DNA from: Phytoseiulus persimilis
Lineage: Eukaryota; Arthropoda; Arachnida; Mesostigmata; Phytoseiidae
Length of the DNA stretch: 64,000 nt
Direction of reading: 5' to 3'
NCBI GenBank assembly: GCA_037576195.1
Contig: CM075103.1
Coordinates: 23,374,001 to 23,438,000, forward strand
This document shows positions 10,384 through 21,629 of this stretch, piece by piece. The translations under genes were made by a program, and so were the position numbers. Numbering within the stretch: position 1 is the first letter of the stretch; every line of letters starts with the position of its first letter. The notes under the pieces were generated by a model. That model saw only the letters and a list, made by a program, of their open reading frames with translations. It had not been told where the DNA came from and did not search any database.

Positions 10384-11729
10384 GTGTTTCAGAGCGCCTT
10401 GAGGAAAGGCGGAAAGAAATGGCGAAATAAGCAGAAAAAAACGGCGGTCCTAAGCGCTAAAGTGAACATGCACCGTGCAAGCCTTCACCACAACAAGTGT
10501 CAGCTGCATTGCAAGGTCAGGTCAGTGGAAACCATGAGTCCTGCAAAACACACGTGCGCGAGCTTTGCCGGCTACGCTAATCTGATTCTGGTGGAGAACG
10601 GTTGCTGCGTAACTGGAGTACTGATAGCCAAATTGGATAATCTAAGAACGGCTAGGAGTACGTCAGAGAAAGTTGCCTTGCAACTGCAGATTGACACGGA
10701 GCACGCGAAAGTAGCTCTCACCAAAATCGAAGAACGGGTTCCAGTTCTCTCGACGCAGAACGAATAATTCCGTACCCAGATCGGAGCCCTGCGATCAAAA
10801 CACCGAGAAGCTGACAATTCTCAAAAAAAACGACATAGATATGGCTGCTAATGCCATCACTGGCATATATATCCAGGAGAGCTTGCCGACGCCGGAGGAG
10901 ACGGTAAGTCCCTGTGTCTCCGAAAGCTAAAGCTACAGCATCCTGAGGTTGATCTCCATGCCGAATTTGCTGGTCGCACGGTCTTCGGATGTTTCTCCTG
11001 TACAGCTGACATGGACACGGCGAAAATAGTTCCCGGAACAGACAACTTCCTCGAGGCCAACGGGAACACAGACGTTCACCTGTTGTGCCACTCGGGAGTC
11101 AGCGACCTGATCAAACATGCAGAACATGGATCAGGAGTTGAGGAAACAGCCAAACCCATAATCGCACGAATGGCCGCGCTAAGGAATAATCCAAGGGTGC
11201 TATCAGTCACATGGTGCACGATGATCGAGAGCGAGTCTGCGCGCAACGTCGCAGCCGTTAACGAAAAGATTCTTGCCTCCGACGAAGTGATGAGTGTGAG
11301 AGTGAACGCGATGGACTCGAGGACTCAGGTGATTCACGCAACACAAACACGCTCGACCCTCAAGAGCCGTCGGCCATCAGGTATAATCTAATCGGTCTCG
11401 AAATATTCTTTAGCAGACTAAAGAGAGCGATTAACGGAACCCTGGACTTCAGCGAAGCTTACGAGCATCACTTGCAACAAAAGCGATGCGCGTTCAAATC
11501 AGCCATAGGTGACAGAGCGGAGGCAGACAAGAAGAGGGCCGAATTCGTTGCAAAAAAGGAAAGGATCCTCGAAGAAGCCATTGCAAAGGTCACTGCAGGA
11601 AAATCAAAGTTTCCGACCTGCAAATCGAAAGAGGAAGGTAAGAAACCAAAACCCTCTCAAGAAGCTAACGTAACTCCGCTCAATGCCGGGAGACCGGCGA
11701 AAAGACAACGCCAAAGTCTGGACCGATAA
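10384..11729 (+). pseudogene. Non-LTR ORF1, broken
   Basis: Three frames in succession: a coiled-coil-like stretch (10,384-10,767, heptads around KVALQLQIDTEHAKVALTKI), a globular part (11,011-11,391, with NTDVHLLCHSGVSDLIKHAE, which could be an SGNH/esterase-like fold) and a Lys-rich tail (11,472-11,729, KSKFPTCKSKEEGKKPK). A related copy is at 15.4-16.0 kb; both contain GGTGCACGATGAT after the globular part. The clade is not certain; ORF1 esterases are known in CR1-type elements. Confidence 0.5.
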
Positions 11730-11852
11730 AACCAGCGCAAGCCCCAAATCGTAGCAATATTCTCGGCGCAAGGGAAGCCAGCTCTGAACGCATACAATTC
11801 TCAAATCAAGGAGAGAATACGCGAAAACCTTGAGCAGAAATGGAGAGGAGAC

Positions 11853-12185
11853 ATGATCTTCAAACCCAGTTTGGAACTATACCGGAAAGGGGAACTCTCC
11901 CTCGGTGTACGAACCCACCTCTACGGAAATCGGCGAGGTGATATTCTCTTAGCTCTGGCAAGAGCAGGCATGCTGCCAACCAGAGCACGCTCAGTGTATT
12001 CCCATAGGCAGGAAAGCAGTACCTGCCAAAGGTGCGGCATGTACGAAGAAAACGTAAAACACGTCATCTTCGGATGCAACGACGCCCACTTCACAGAAGA
12101 TGATCTCCTCGAACGATCAGGACTCCTCGAGGAGAAACAGGACCCATCTCTGCTGAACAAAACGAAAAGAATCCTAGAAAACTAG
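11853..12185 (+). pseudogene. Non-LTR ORF2 C-terminus (zinc finger)
   Basis: Post-RT segment: LGVRTHLYGNRRGD, LLALARAGMLPTRAR, then CQRCGMYEENVKHVIFGC, the C-x2-C-x7-H-x4-C finger found after the reverse transcriptase of many non-LTR elements. The minus-strand element at 45.3 kb ends with a comparable finger (CKLCGKHCPEYHLYSC). Reads open to TAG 12,183. Confidence 0.65.
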
Positions 12186-12297
12186 GAGAAAGGAGTCCAT
12201 CTGATCCGCGAAAGCACCTGAAGGCCGGGAAGAGCTCCAGATTCGAAAAATTACAAATCGCTTCAATCTGGATCAATAAATACCCATACCCATACAT

Positions 12298-12913
12298 TTG
12301 TAGCTGGCATTCTCCGTCGTCGCACATTCCCTACGCTCCTCCTGTGACATTGGTTTCTTACATCTATTACTCGGATGTTGTTCGGAGCAAAAAATGCACG
12401 CCTGATCTGCGGATTGACTTGTGGCATGGACATGGACTGCGAATGAGTGTTGGCTGCTCACAGCCCCGGTTGCACCGGCAACACTTTTACTACCATTTTC
12501 TGCTCGCCGGAAGGAGTTGCTTTTCGAAGTGCCGCTAAAACGATTTCCACTCATATTCTTCGGAGGACTAGCCGCATCCACTATGCCTCTCGACGATAGA
12601 ATCAACCGTTCAACGTGTTTTTTCTCCTTGGACAAAAAGCTACCAGCGCCTCCAACCTCGACTCTCCCTCTCTTCCTCGGGCTGAGCTCTGTGTGCCCCA
12701 TCCAGCTCTCTCCGCAAATCATACGTTACAGACTGCATGATCAATGTCGATGCAAGAGCCGACATACCCTCGTAGCTGTTTCCCAACAGTACCAGCTGTA
12801 GGGAACGAGAGTATCGGTATGTTTGGGAGGGAGTGGACGCGCACGAGAGAGGATGTCGGTGGCACGTAGAGCGCACGGGCAGTGTGTCGAATGCCGCGGT
12901 GCAGAGAAGTCAC
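12298..12913 (-). pseudogene. BEL A gag
   Basis: Contains the gag helix with EGMSALASTLIMQSVTYDL and downstream CIFCSEQHPSNRC and EERRECATTENA, the BEL zinc-knuckle signature. A frame change is needed near 12,700. The sequence is cut off at about 12,913 by Gypsy E. Confidence 0.7.
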
Positions 12914-13036
12914 AGAAATAGAGCAGCCGAGTATTCTCTACCCTGAGGTCCCCTGATAGTACCCCACATTAAGCAGCGGAGGGATTCGGAATCGAGCACT
13001 CGGGAAAACGAAGGACTGACGCAAAGCGAGCGGGCC

Positions 13037-13745
13037 ATGGCAGCACTTGCGAAGATGCTGGTCAAGCATCTCAGGTTGGAATTGAACAGAGAGGAGATGG
13101 AGACAGGCCGAAGGAGCGGAAACAAGGAAGCTAAGTATGGTCAGGTCGCTGGAACGATTTCGGATACCTCAAGATCGGTGGACAAATTTTCCGGCGGGGG
13201 TGAGCTTGAGGCGGAACTGTGGCTGAATCAGTTAGAAATCACAAAAAACGACCGGCGGGTGGCCTGAATGGTTTCTCAAGCGAGTTTTGTTGGAGATATC
13301 AGTAGAGCCGGCTCGATTGTGGCACCAGAATGGATTGGGCGAGCTGGGAGGAGTGGGTGATGCGGTTTAGGAGGAAGTACATCCCGGAGCGAAATCGGAC
13401 GGCGTTGTTCGAGGAACTGATGAACTGTTATCAGCAGAAAGGGGAGTCATCGGAGATGTACGTGGCCAGAGTAGAACAGCTTACGGAAAGGTTGGATTGC
13501 ACAAAGGAATAATTAAGGGGAAGAGTGCTGATAGGGTTAGCGAGCGAATACTATCAAGTGAGGCCATACGTGAGTAGGTGAGAACATAAAGATACCGATG
13601 AACTCATCCAGGCTATAAAAGATACGGCGCGGATGTTGAAGGATATGCAGTGAAATCGTGGAAATCGCAGGCAGGCACAAGGAAGGGTGGTTACGTGTTT
13701 CATGTGTAATCAGGAGGGACATAAATCGGTAGCGTGTCCAACGAG
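13037..13745 (+). pseudogene. Gypsy E gag
   Basis: ATG 13,037 follows GGGCC. The capsid region reads DKFSGGGELEAELWLNQLE, and after a frameshift near 13,262 WASWEEWVMRFRRKYIPE and NCYQQKGESSEMYVARVEQL, typical of Gypsy gag. The zinc knuckle CFMCNQEGHKSVAC (C-x2-C-x4-H-x4-C) lies near 13,695-13,740. Stops at 13,510 and 13,578 break the frame. Confidence 0.7.
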
Positions 13746-14119
13746 GCGATGAAGTTACGGGGAGCAAATGGGCGCGAGCGGTATGTGGCGAACGCAGAGC
13801 GCGAGAGAGCCGATGAGCGTGGCGAGCGGTTGGAGCCGGTCAATGCCGATGAACATGACTGGTATCAGTGGGCCGAACGGAGTCAATCAGGATGCAGAAA
13901 GCGGTCAGGGGTGGCGATCGCCTGTTTCAATGAGAGCCGGACCGCCAAGTAATTCAAGGAGTACGCCTAGCCATGGTGGAACGGATCGTTTTGGTGCGGC
14001 AGCGGCGAGAGAGCGGGTCGATGTGCGCATAAAGATTGTACGCAGGTTAGACTGATTGACGAAAGCGAATCGCGGGAAGAACGGGAGCATGAGGGTAAAG
14101 AGAACAGACTGGAGGAAGA

Positions 14120-14969
14120 AGTAAGGATCGATGGTGAAGAATGGACGACAAATTTGGATACCGAGGCAGATCTCAGTGTGATTGCGGAAGAGGCGGCAAA
14201 TGCATTAGAACTCGCACTGCAACCGAGTCTAATTGAAAACGTTCGCGGAGTCGGGGGATCATGTGTTCCGGTCGGACACTCCGTTGTTAAATTGGAAATA
14301 CATGGGATTTTGTTCGATGATACGACTCTGACTGTGTTGCCGAGGGGTGTGTTGAACGAGAAAGAGAAACTGATTGGGAAGGAGCTGATACACGGCGGAA
14401 AAGTAACAATCTTCCACGAAGGGGAGGCATGGGTCCTCAGAAAAGAGGAGTTTCCGAAGATACAAAAGTTGTTGCCGAAGACACAGGTTCAATTGGCGAC
14501 CAAAGAGAAAGTCAGCGTGAAACCGAAATCGGTGTGTTTCGTGAGAACGGAGCCGGTCGGGCGGAATATAAATTGGATTCGGTTCGAGAACAACAATAAT
14601 ATGGAGGCGCCATGTGAGATTCACGGTGACGAGGTCCCGTTGCCGATCATGAATCATGGAGAAAAGGAGCTGAGTGTGAACGACAGAGCGGTGGTAGCTC
14701 GGGCGAGTTGGGTAGATCCAGAGGAAGAGGAATACTCCACGCTGAGAAAAGTAGGAGTTCGAGTGTTCACGGCAGAGAGCGAAACGGGCGCAATCAAACC
14801 CGAGGATTTAGTAGTCAACGAAGACATTCAGGGGGAATGGAAAGAGGTCTTAGTAGGCCTAGTCAACAACTACAGGACGGTGGTGGCGACATCGATGAAG
14901 AAACTTGAAAGAGCCAAGAGTATGGAGTTTGAGATGAACGAAGTACCAGGTAGCGCACCGGTGCGATGA
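14120..14969 (+). pseudogene. Gypsy E protease and linker
   Basis: The active-site motif reads LDTEADLSVIAEE near 14,155: DTG has become DTE, so protease activity is probably lost. A flap-like region (ENVRGVGGSCVPVGHSVVKL) follows. The rest, open to 14,969, is the usual long linker to reverse transcriptase, acidic and without known motifs. Confidence 0.65.
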
Positions 14970-14981
14970 GAGCCATTCAGA

Positions 14982-15345
14982 TTGTCGATCAAAGAGAGAG
15001 AAGCCTTGCGGGAAATTCTCAAGCAGATGAAAGAGGCGGGAATGATCGAAGAGTCGATGGCATCATATGCCAGCCCGGTGATGCTGGTTGAGGAACCAGG
15101 TAGAAGCTTCAGGATGGTGATAGACTATCGAAAGGTGAATGTGCTAACGGTGGGGTCAAATTGTCCATTGCCACTAAGCGACGATGAGGTCGGAGGACGA
15201 AATTTTTACTCCACATTCGATCTGGCGTGGGGCTATTTTCAGATACCGATGTCAAGAACATCCGCGGGTAAAGTGAGCTTTATAACGAGTGACGGTATTT
15301 TCTCGCCGACAGTCATGAAGATTGATTGGGCCCCGAGCATCTCTC
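14982..15345 (+). pseudogene. Gypsy E reverse transcriptase, N-terminal half
   Basis: Shows KEREALREILKQMKEAGMIE, ASPVMLVE, then FRMVIDYRKVNVLT and FYSTFDLAWGYFQIPM, the fingers and first catalytic Asp (FDL) of Gypsy RT. It breaks off before the box that should carry YVDD. Confidence 0.8.
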
Positions 15346-15373
15346 GACAAGTTCCATGGCTCGCGGTATGCGG

Positions 15374-16000
15374 TTAAGATGGGGAGAGGAAAATCCTTCG
15401 CCGCTCAACTGGCGGTAAGCTAGACGAAGCACTGTCAACAGCTGAACAGCTCAAGTTCAGGGTGCAAGCCCTCAGAGAACAAGTCAAAGCCCCACAGACG
15501 GAACTCGAGGCCAGCAAAAAGAAACTTGCTGAGCTTTCTGTTGATGCTGCAGCCCGAGGCGTGACAACAGCAATCACAGAAATGAATCTCGAACCTTCCC
15601 TCAGTGAACGGCAGGCTCGTCTCTCATCTGAGTGTGTAAGCATTCGGGTTGACAAACCCTGCCGGAAGCTGAGATACGCTCCCGACACGGAACTCGACCT
15701 CTACCGAGATCTTGCAGGAGATTGCGTGTTTGGCGAGCCCAGACTCAAGCAAAATCTGGTTGTTGCTGACGTGGTCAGCAATACAGAACAATTCCTTAGC
15801 GACTTCCCGAACCACTCATTCCATATGATATGTTCACGTCGGAGCCCAGGACATAGCCAACTGTATGGTTAGCAGCGTACCCGTCAGCTACGACGATATC
15901 GCTGACTCCATCATACGCCCTCTAGCGGAGTTGAAGGCGGAACAGAATACGCTCGGTCATATGGTGCACGATGATAGAGACACCTGATGCTCATCACAAC
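15374..16000 (+). pseudogene. Non-LTR ORF1 fragment
   Basis: The frame 15,462-15,872 has a coiled coil (LREQVKAPQTELEASKKKLAEL) followed by a globular part (LDLYRDLAGDCVFGEP, NTEQFLSDFPNHSFHMICS). Order and features parallel the ORF1 fragments at 10.4-11.4 kb, and the shared nucleotides GGTGCACGATGAT recur at 15,962. It directly follows truncated Gypsy E. Confidence 0.45.
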
Positions 16001-16682
16001 AGGCAAATCAACGAAAAAATCACCTGCTCTGATTGTGTCAGGGGAAGGAGATCGCTTGAGATTCTCGATCTTCGAATTATCTCGGCCAATCCCACATGCA
16101 TCCAACAATACGGATTGCCCTCCCCCCACACAGATAAAGGCCTAAGAATCCTGAAGGACTGGCTCAAAGCGTCAGTCCGGCAGAAGCTTGGAAGCACTCC
16201 ACAAAAGCTTCCCATGTGTTGCCAAACCATCCCGGGATCCTTGAGGAAAGGCACAGAATGTTGGTCTACTGGCCGCAGCCGCCTGTCAGGTCTCCGCGAA
16301 GCGAACTTGGTTAAAGAAATTGCAAGCGTGTCGCTTGCACCGTGTGCGTGTCGCTCACGGTCGAGTCGCAACTTGTGTGTTATCAGCTGTCAGCAGACAG
16401 TCGACCACACCGCAGTGATGTTCGCTTCACGAAGCCGACGTGCAACGTTGGCTCGTTTGTTTCGGATGGTCGAAGATGCACTCTCGGCTCTCTATCCTCT
16501 GGCCGTAATACTACTCTAGTAGCGTCTCTGGAACGCTGGGGATTCTGAGCTCGAGAGCGGTGCTCTGGAGCTTGCCGAAACTTCACGGTCTCCTGAGAGA
16601 CCTTGGAAGATTCCGCAACACTCCCGGCAACCGCCGCAGCGGTTCTGACCCTGTTGACATATGGGACCATTTTGTCGTGTAT
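16001..16682. other. No supported gene
   Basis: Overlapping frames on both strands (15,971-16,519 plus; 15,994-16,371 and 16,383-16,670 minus) show no motif. Confidence 0.4.
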
Positions 16683-16982
16683 ACATCAGACGTCTTTATT
16701 CGGGTCCATACAAAACTTGAATTACACTTGAACATTCTTCATACAGTCACTCAAAAAATTCACATTGCCTATATTTCACATTTGTTGGCATATTTTCTTC
16801 TTGCTTCGGGATGGTTGACTTTCTAGGCCGCTGTACAATTTCTCGAGATCGACGACCGAGAAAGCCTGTGAGAAACTCGAGTCTGTTTCGGAAACACGAG
16901 AACCACTCATGCAAGTCCGACGAGTTGAGCGCACGACTTTCCAGTGACAAATCAGAGCCACGCAATGTTCCTCGAGATTCCA
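16683..16982 (-). repeat. Putative 3' LTR of BEL D
   Basis: On the minus strand, CGGGCGGGACCAT (a purine-rich tract like those of BEL B and C) is followed by TGGAATCTC at 16,982, and AATAAA occurs further on (plus TTTATT at 16,697). The position, next to aORF D and beyond pol, is right for a 3' LTR. The outer end is not identified and no partner LTR survives. Confidence 0.35.
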
Positions 16983-17027
16983 ATGGTCCCGCCCTTCGGG
17001 AGCTTTCTCCCCCTTGCTCAAGTACAA

Positions 17028-17034
17028 TATAAAA
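17028..17034 (+). promoter_or_regulatory. TATA box of aORF D
   Basis: TATAAAA on the plus strand, 91 bp upstream of the ATG at 17,125 and about 45 bp inside the presumed LTR boundary. It faces against the direction of BEL D gag-pol. Confidence 0.5.
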
Positions 17035-17124
17035 CCAAAGGTCCGCAGGCCTCTGAGACCTGCTTTCCCCGGCTCCCCGAGACGATCGCTCCCAAACCTC
17101 CCGTCTTCGCACGCTACCGACCCG

Positions 17125-18066
17125 ATGGCTGAATAACACCCCCGACGCGCCTCCCCGACCGCTCCACCAACCCAACTCAGCGCGCCTGAGTTCATCGTCG
17201 ACGAAGACGACCTGGAATTCACCCCGGCCGACCCTACCGACGGTGTGTCGTTCGCGGCACATATCCACCAAGAAATCCCACGGTATCGCCAGCAGCAGTA
17301 CCGAACCTCACCCTGCGCGGTGCTGGCCGCTCTGTGGTTTGCCACATCCGAGGAGTTCCAAATTCTCCCCGCCGCCGACCGCACCCAGCTGGTGGCGTTT
17401 GACTCCAACGAGACGCTCACCCGGGCGCAACAAGGAATCCTGCGCGACACAACCCGTGCCCTGCGGGGCATCGGTTGCCCCGACGCCGCCGTTGCCGCCA
17501 TCGATGCATTGGCACTGTGTGGACGGCATCTTCCATTCCCCTCCGTTGCCGACGCGAGCCGGTCCCGCCGCACGTTTCGCGAGGAAGCGGTGCGCCGCCA
17601 GAACGAAGCCGCCCGGTTGGAGAATGAAGAGAACAAGAGGCGCGAGCGCGTGTGCAAGGAAGAAGAACGGCTCATGCGTGAGCAACGCGCCGCTGCCGAG
17701 GCCCAACGTCAGCAGGAAGCCTTCGAGCTTGCCGAACGACTTTGACTCGAAGACGAAGCCCGCTCCACGGAGATGCGTCTCCGCGCCACCGCCGAGCCGC
17801 GCCTTCACCAGGTCCCTCCCGACACCGACTCAGCCCATGCATCAGCCGCCGCCCCAGCAGTCCGTCCGGGGACCACCATCGCAGCCCCAGTAGTTCGTCC
17901 GCGAACCACCATCGCCGCACCAGCACCAGCCGCACCAGTCGCACCAGCCGCATCTGCCGCAGCAGCCGCACCCAAGCCGCCCCCGTTCGCGTGGTTACTT
18001 GCCGACGGGCCCTACTACAAGGTCCGACTCCCGGATAGCATCGTCCAACTGGTGCGCCCAGCCTAG
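17125..18066 (+). pseudogene. aORF D: antisense gene of BEL D
   Basis: Frame from ATG 17,125 to TAG 18,064 with two in-frame stops (TAA 17,134 and TGA 17,743) but otherwise open, about 313 codons. Domains: acidic lead-in (FIVDEDDLEF); a globular region with AALWFATSEEFQILP and AAIDALALCGRHLPFP; a long charged helix (about 17,580-17,800, rich in Arg/Glu); an Ala/Pro-rich linker; and a short end, AWLLADGPYYKVRLPDS. The pattern LW-x2-T-x3-F-x2-LP recurs in aORF B (LLWRVTCPGFEALP). It lies tail-to-tail with pol: AATAAA at 18,082 is 32 bp from the pol stop. A competing minus frame of 166 codons (17,308-17,808) has none of these signals. Function unknown. Confidence 0.5.
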
Positions 18067-18081
18067 CGTCCGCATGCTGTC

Positions 18082-18087
18082 AATAAA
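18082..18087 (+). terminator. AATAAA polyadenylation signal of aORF D
   Basis: AATAAA lies 16 bp after the aORF D stop, followed by a T-rich stretch. The pol stop of BEL D on the other strand is at 18,119-18,121. Confidence 0.5.
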
Positions 18088-18118
18088 CGTAATATTTGTA
18101 CAATTTTACTTGGTCTGC

Positions 18119-19355
18119 CTACTTTCTACCCGCTAGATACTTTTGATATTGAGCCAGATCGAGTTCATACAGAAGTTGAATGGGTCTTCCAAAGTTCTCC
18201 CATTGGGCAATCTGACTATGCAAGTCCGCATCTTGCCGTCTCCTCCGCTACCCGCGCATAGAGACTGCACTCTAGCGATCGGCCAATAGCTTCTTGATGG
18301 CGCTGGATCGTCATGCAGCACTACGTCTCCGACCTCGATTGATCTGCTACGAGTCGGTTTAGATCCTAGGTTGGATTTCAGTCGAAATAGATACTCCCGG
18401 CTAAACCTATTCCAGAGCGCATTCCAGATATTTTGCTGGAATTTCCATCGTTCGGACAAGAGTGTGGCTGTCGCCGATTCTGATGTTTGCGAGATCTCGT
18501 TCAGCTCCGGTAACGCTGGACGCGTTGTGTTGCCATACAGCAAATCCGCCGGAGTCACTGGCAAAGTTTCATTCGGATCGTTGCTGACGCATCCCAACGG
18601 TCGATCATCATTCACGATTTGTTCGATATCTGTGACAATTGTCTCGAGCTCTCTGAATGATGGTAAATTCTTCCCTAGAACCTTCCGCAAAGGTTTTTTT
18701 ATCGTCCCGAAGAGTCTCTCTACGAAACCGTTCCTCCATGGTGCTGTTTCCGTATTGAACTTCCAATCTATCCTATGTTGCGTGAGAAAACTCTGAGTCT
18801 CCTCAGATCTCGCCAACTCGAACAAAAGCTTGATTCCTTTCGCCGCCCTTCGAAAGGATGACGCATTATCCGAAAAGAAGCAAACCACCGTTGGATTTCG
18901 ATTGTACCATAGAACCTTCTCATTGCCAAAAGAAATTCGTACGTCGACAGATTCTTGACCAGCTCCATTCTGACCGCTCTCGAAACCGAGCAGCAGAACA
19001 ACACGATGAACGCCGTGGCTTTCTTGCCATTCTGATCTCTTACCCAGATCGGACCTCTTACCCACGGGGCTGGACGCGGCAGGCCCTACTTGTCCACGAA
19101 TGGATAGTATTGATATACTTGACTTCGCTTCGACAAATTCTCGAAGCCAGTTTCCAAATCCGCATGGAAGTGCTGGCTTTGGATGTTCTTCAGGATAATT
19201 GTCTCGGCGTTGGTGTGTTCTTTCGTGGCGATCGACGCCAGCCACTGCGGTTTCGACTCCCGCCTGAATAACCTCCAGCGCCGCAAATATGCGACGACCC
19301 AGACTGTCTTTGCCCACGATGACATGGGCTTAATGTCGATTGGGTCCTGTTTCAC
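18119..19355 (-). pseudogene. BEL D integrase and pol C-terminus
   Basis: A 394-codon frame (19,317-18,133) keeps the second and third catalytic regions: FFSDNASSFRRAAKG (Asp) and APWRNGFVERLFGTIK (Glu). The C-terminal domain shows LSERWKFQQN, EVGDVVLHDD and RSYWPIARV. A frameshift near 18,180 moves the true C-terminus to the frame reading RPIQLLYELD, ending at TAG 18,119. The zinc-binding region lies upstream, with a frameshift near 19,000. This is among the better preserved integrases in the window. Confidence 0.8.
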
Positions 19356-19399
19356 CGCGACCGTTCCTACGAAACATTGAGACCGTTTTTCGTTCGCGA

Positions 19400-20745
19400 C
19401 TTCGAACTCATATTCGCTCGGATTCAGGCTATGATCTTGCGGTTTCCTGCCGGATTTTAACCATGCTGGACCGTGTAACCGAAAATTCCGAAGCTCTTTT
19501 CAATCCAGCGCTGAGTTTCTTGAAAGCAAGTCGCAACTGTTTTCCTCCGATCGGACGTAGCTCCACTGACTCGACTCGGACGACGTTTGGATTTCCTTCA
19601 CCCGGTTCTCGACGAACGCCTTCCATCTTTCTGGCTTGTCGCGAATCCAGGCTAGCACGCATGCATTGTCGCACCATTGATTGGTCGACGCGAACGACAA
19701 GCCAACACCGTGGGTGATCTTTTTCGCGATCCTCACTGCCAAAACCGCGCCCAACAGCTCTAGCCTGTGGATTGACCAATTCCCCTTCAACGGAGCCACT
19801 CGCCCTTTCGCCATGATCAACGAGACCGATGCGAAGCATCCCGCTCGTATGCCACGCGCCCATGACCTGTGAGGCTTGCATCGCAAAACACACGCAACTC
19901 TCGCACCGCAGTGTCCCGGCTGCCTTTTGCCGCACGAAAATCTTTTGCTACGCTAACGTACTTGATATTTTCGAGCCTGCTCGTGACATCCCAGTACTGT
20001 TCGAGATCTTCCCGGCCATAACATGATTCCAATCCAACTTTTTCTGCCAATGACGCTGCAGTAAACACTTCATGCCCAAAGAAATCGATGCCACGATTCC
20101 CAACGGATCGAAACCCTGGCTAGCTCCCTTGAGCAAGGATCGCTTCGTTGGAACGCTCGTTTCGAAAAATGTGATCGTATTTGAAACATCTATATGCATC
20201 GAGTCTTCTTTCTGGTTCCATCTCAATCCGAGAAACTTGAAATCCTCGTCGTCGAACGTGACGGGGTATCGATGTTGTATGAATCTACCCAACTCCGCAG
20301 AGTTCGTCGACCATTTTTTCAACGGGAAGCAGCCTGCCTTGAACGACTCGTGTAGGATTTCAACAACTTTTTCTCCGCTCCCGGCGTTCTCTGCGCCTGC
20401 GATCAAATCATCTACATAGAAATACTTTTTCATGAACTCGAGTAACTCCTTGCCCGGCGGCCGATTCCTGATTCCATTCTCCAAATGGAGCCTGGTGCCT
20501 GCACAGCGCTGGTAAGGCGCACTGACCAGCCCGAAAGATAACCCACGCGACTTCATCTCCCTGAGAGGGGCTCTCGGATTCTTACTTAAGCCCAACGGCC
20601 ACAAGAAATTCAGAAACTTTCTATGCTCCGGAGTTATCTCGAACTGCAGGTATGCTTTCTCTATGTCAGCTGTGATCGCAATCGGAAGCTGCCGGAAATG
20701 GAGTATGACTGAGACGATGTCTACGATGAGATTCTCGCCTTGAAA
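19400..20745 (-). pseudogene. BEL D reverse transcriptase (C-terminal part) and RNase H
   Basis: The palm reads LSFGLVSAPYQRCAG and KKYFYVDDLIAGAENAG with the YVDD box intact (about 20,420). The thumb follows (KFLGLRWNQKEDSMHID, KGASQGFDPLGIVA), then RNase H with FCDASLTGHGRVAYER, NWSIHRLELLGAVLA and WCDNACVLAWI. Frameshifts near 19,950 and 19,880 break it. RT upstream of 20,746 continues at 21,630 after the foldback insertion. Confidence 0.8.
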
Positions 20746-21629
20746 GGCGTAGCCTCAGATGCCAGAAACTCAGATGCCAGACTCTCAGATGCCAGAAACT
20801 CAGATGCCAGAAACTCAGATGCCAGACTCTCAGATGCCAGAAACTCAGATGCCAGACTCTCAGATGCCAGAAACTCAGATGCCAGAATAAAACACTCTCC
20901 CGACTCCGGATGGGTCCCCGCTGATTCAGCGGGTTATTGGAGGCCGCGAATTGGAGGAGCGAAGTTAGGCAGAACCGGGGAGCTCAATGGGGGAAGCTCA
21001 AGCTCCAATGGCTCTAGCACAGGCAACCTCCGTTACCCTCCTTGGGCCAACAGGATAAGCTTGAGAACCACCCGGACATGTGATTATTGTCGATCGACTT
21101 GGAAAACTCAACGACGTCCTCATTGCGGGTCTCCGGACCCGCCTCAATCCTACACTCTCTCCTTCACTGGCAGTGATGATTCGCTAGCGACGAGTAGAAA
21201 GGAAGGTAGTTCCTTCCCTAACTCCGTGCATTGAGTGAGGAATCGCCGAGCTAGCGGCCCAAGAGCCAAGTTGAGGCTGAGCGAGCTTTCGGCGAAGGGG
21301 GCTGCGACCGCTCGGAATGCGCGAAGGATCGCTTTTCTATTTCCCCGCAGCTCGAGTCCCCAAACGTCCACGCTGATCGAGATTGGAGACATGCATCGAA
21401 TGTCCTATCCATTCATTCCCATCATCAGCAAACCATCAATGAATCGCGGGGGGTCCGATGCAGCGTGTACCCTATGTACGGTGTGGAGGAGGGTCTGCCG
21501 CATGATTCGCGCTTGTTGCAGACGTCGAAGACGCTATGCTCCCAAATCCGCCTAATTAGCGGGAATCTATCCGGAATCGGGGGAGGGTTTCATTCTGGCA
21601 TCTGAGTTTCTGGCATCTGAGGCATAACC
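20746..21629. mobile_element. Foldback element, copy 1, with tandem-repeat inverted termini
   Basis: 884 bp. Left arm: nine copies of a 15-bp unit (CTCAGATGCCAGAAA and a CTCAGATGCCAGACT variant). Right arm: two inverted copies. Outer ends are GGCGTAGCCTCAG and, reverse-complemented, GGTTATGCCTCAG. The flanks carry an 8-bp duplication CCTTGAAA at 20,738-20,745 and 21,630-21,637. Without the insert BEL D RT is continuous in frame. Inside are unique sequence and segments shared in inverse orientation with copy 2 (51,896-53,703). No transposase is recognised, so it is probably non-autonomous. Confidence 0.85.

Larger units (their letters stand above)
10339..12297 (+). mobile_element. Non-LTR retrotransposon inserted in BEL A gag
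   Basis: Opposite orientation to BEL A and precisely splits its zinc-knuckle region: gag reads YKC at 12,299 and resumes near 10,338, with only a few residues missing. It contains ORF1-like fragments, an ORF2 C-terminus with a Cys/His finger, AATAAA at 12,275 and a tandem CCATA-type tail (ATACCCATACCCATAC) ending at 12,297. Most of ORF2 (endonuclease and reverse transcriptase) is deleted. Confidence 0.75.
7360..12913 (-). mobile_element. BEL A, BEL/Pao LTR retrotransposon (degenerate)
   Basis: Minus-strand order gag (12.9-12.3 kb), protease (10.3 kb), reverse transcriptase (9.6-8.4 kb), zinc-binding region (8.2 kb) and integrase (8.2-7.4 kb) is the BEL/Pao order. It is the same family as BEL B: both share DEAPDEEIRRFFESTT. 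It carries many frameshifts, a deletion of RNase H between about 8430 and 8403, and a non-LTR insertion at 10,339-12,297. No LTR could be identified; Gypsy E abuts its 5' side. Confidence 0.8.
12940..15345 (+). mobile_element. Gypsy E, 5' half of a Ty3/Gypsy element
   Basis: Plus-strand gag, zinc knuckle, protease and the N-terminal half of reverse transcriptase, then an abrupt end near 15,345 where a non-LTR ORF1 fragment begins. No LTRs, RNase H or integrase are visible. Confidence 0.75.

Noticed and set aside
17308..17808. 166-codon minus-strand ORF opposite aORF D
   Set aside because: No promoter, intron or motif; the plus frame has TATA, coiled-coil composition, similarity to aORF B and a polyadenylation signal.
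20760..20890. Short regular repeats resembling a CRISPR array
   Set aside because: Units of 15 bp have no spacers, are mirrored at the other end of an element with target duplications, and the sequence is eukaryotic.
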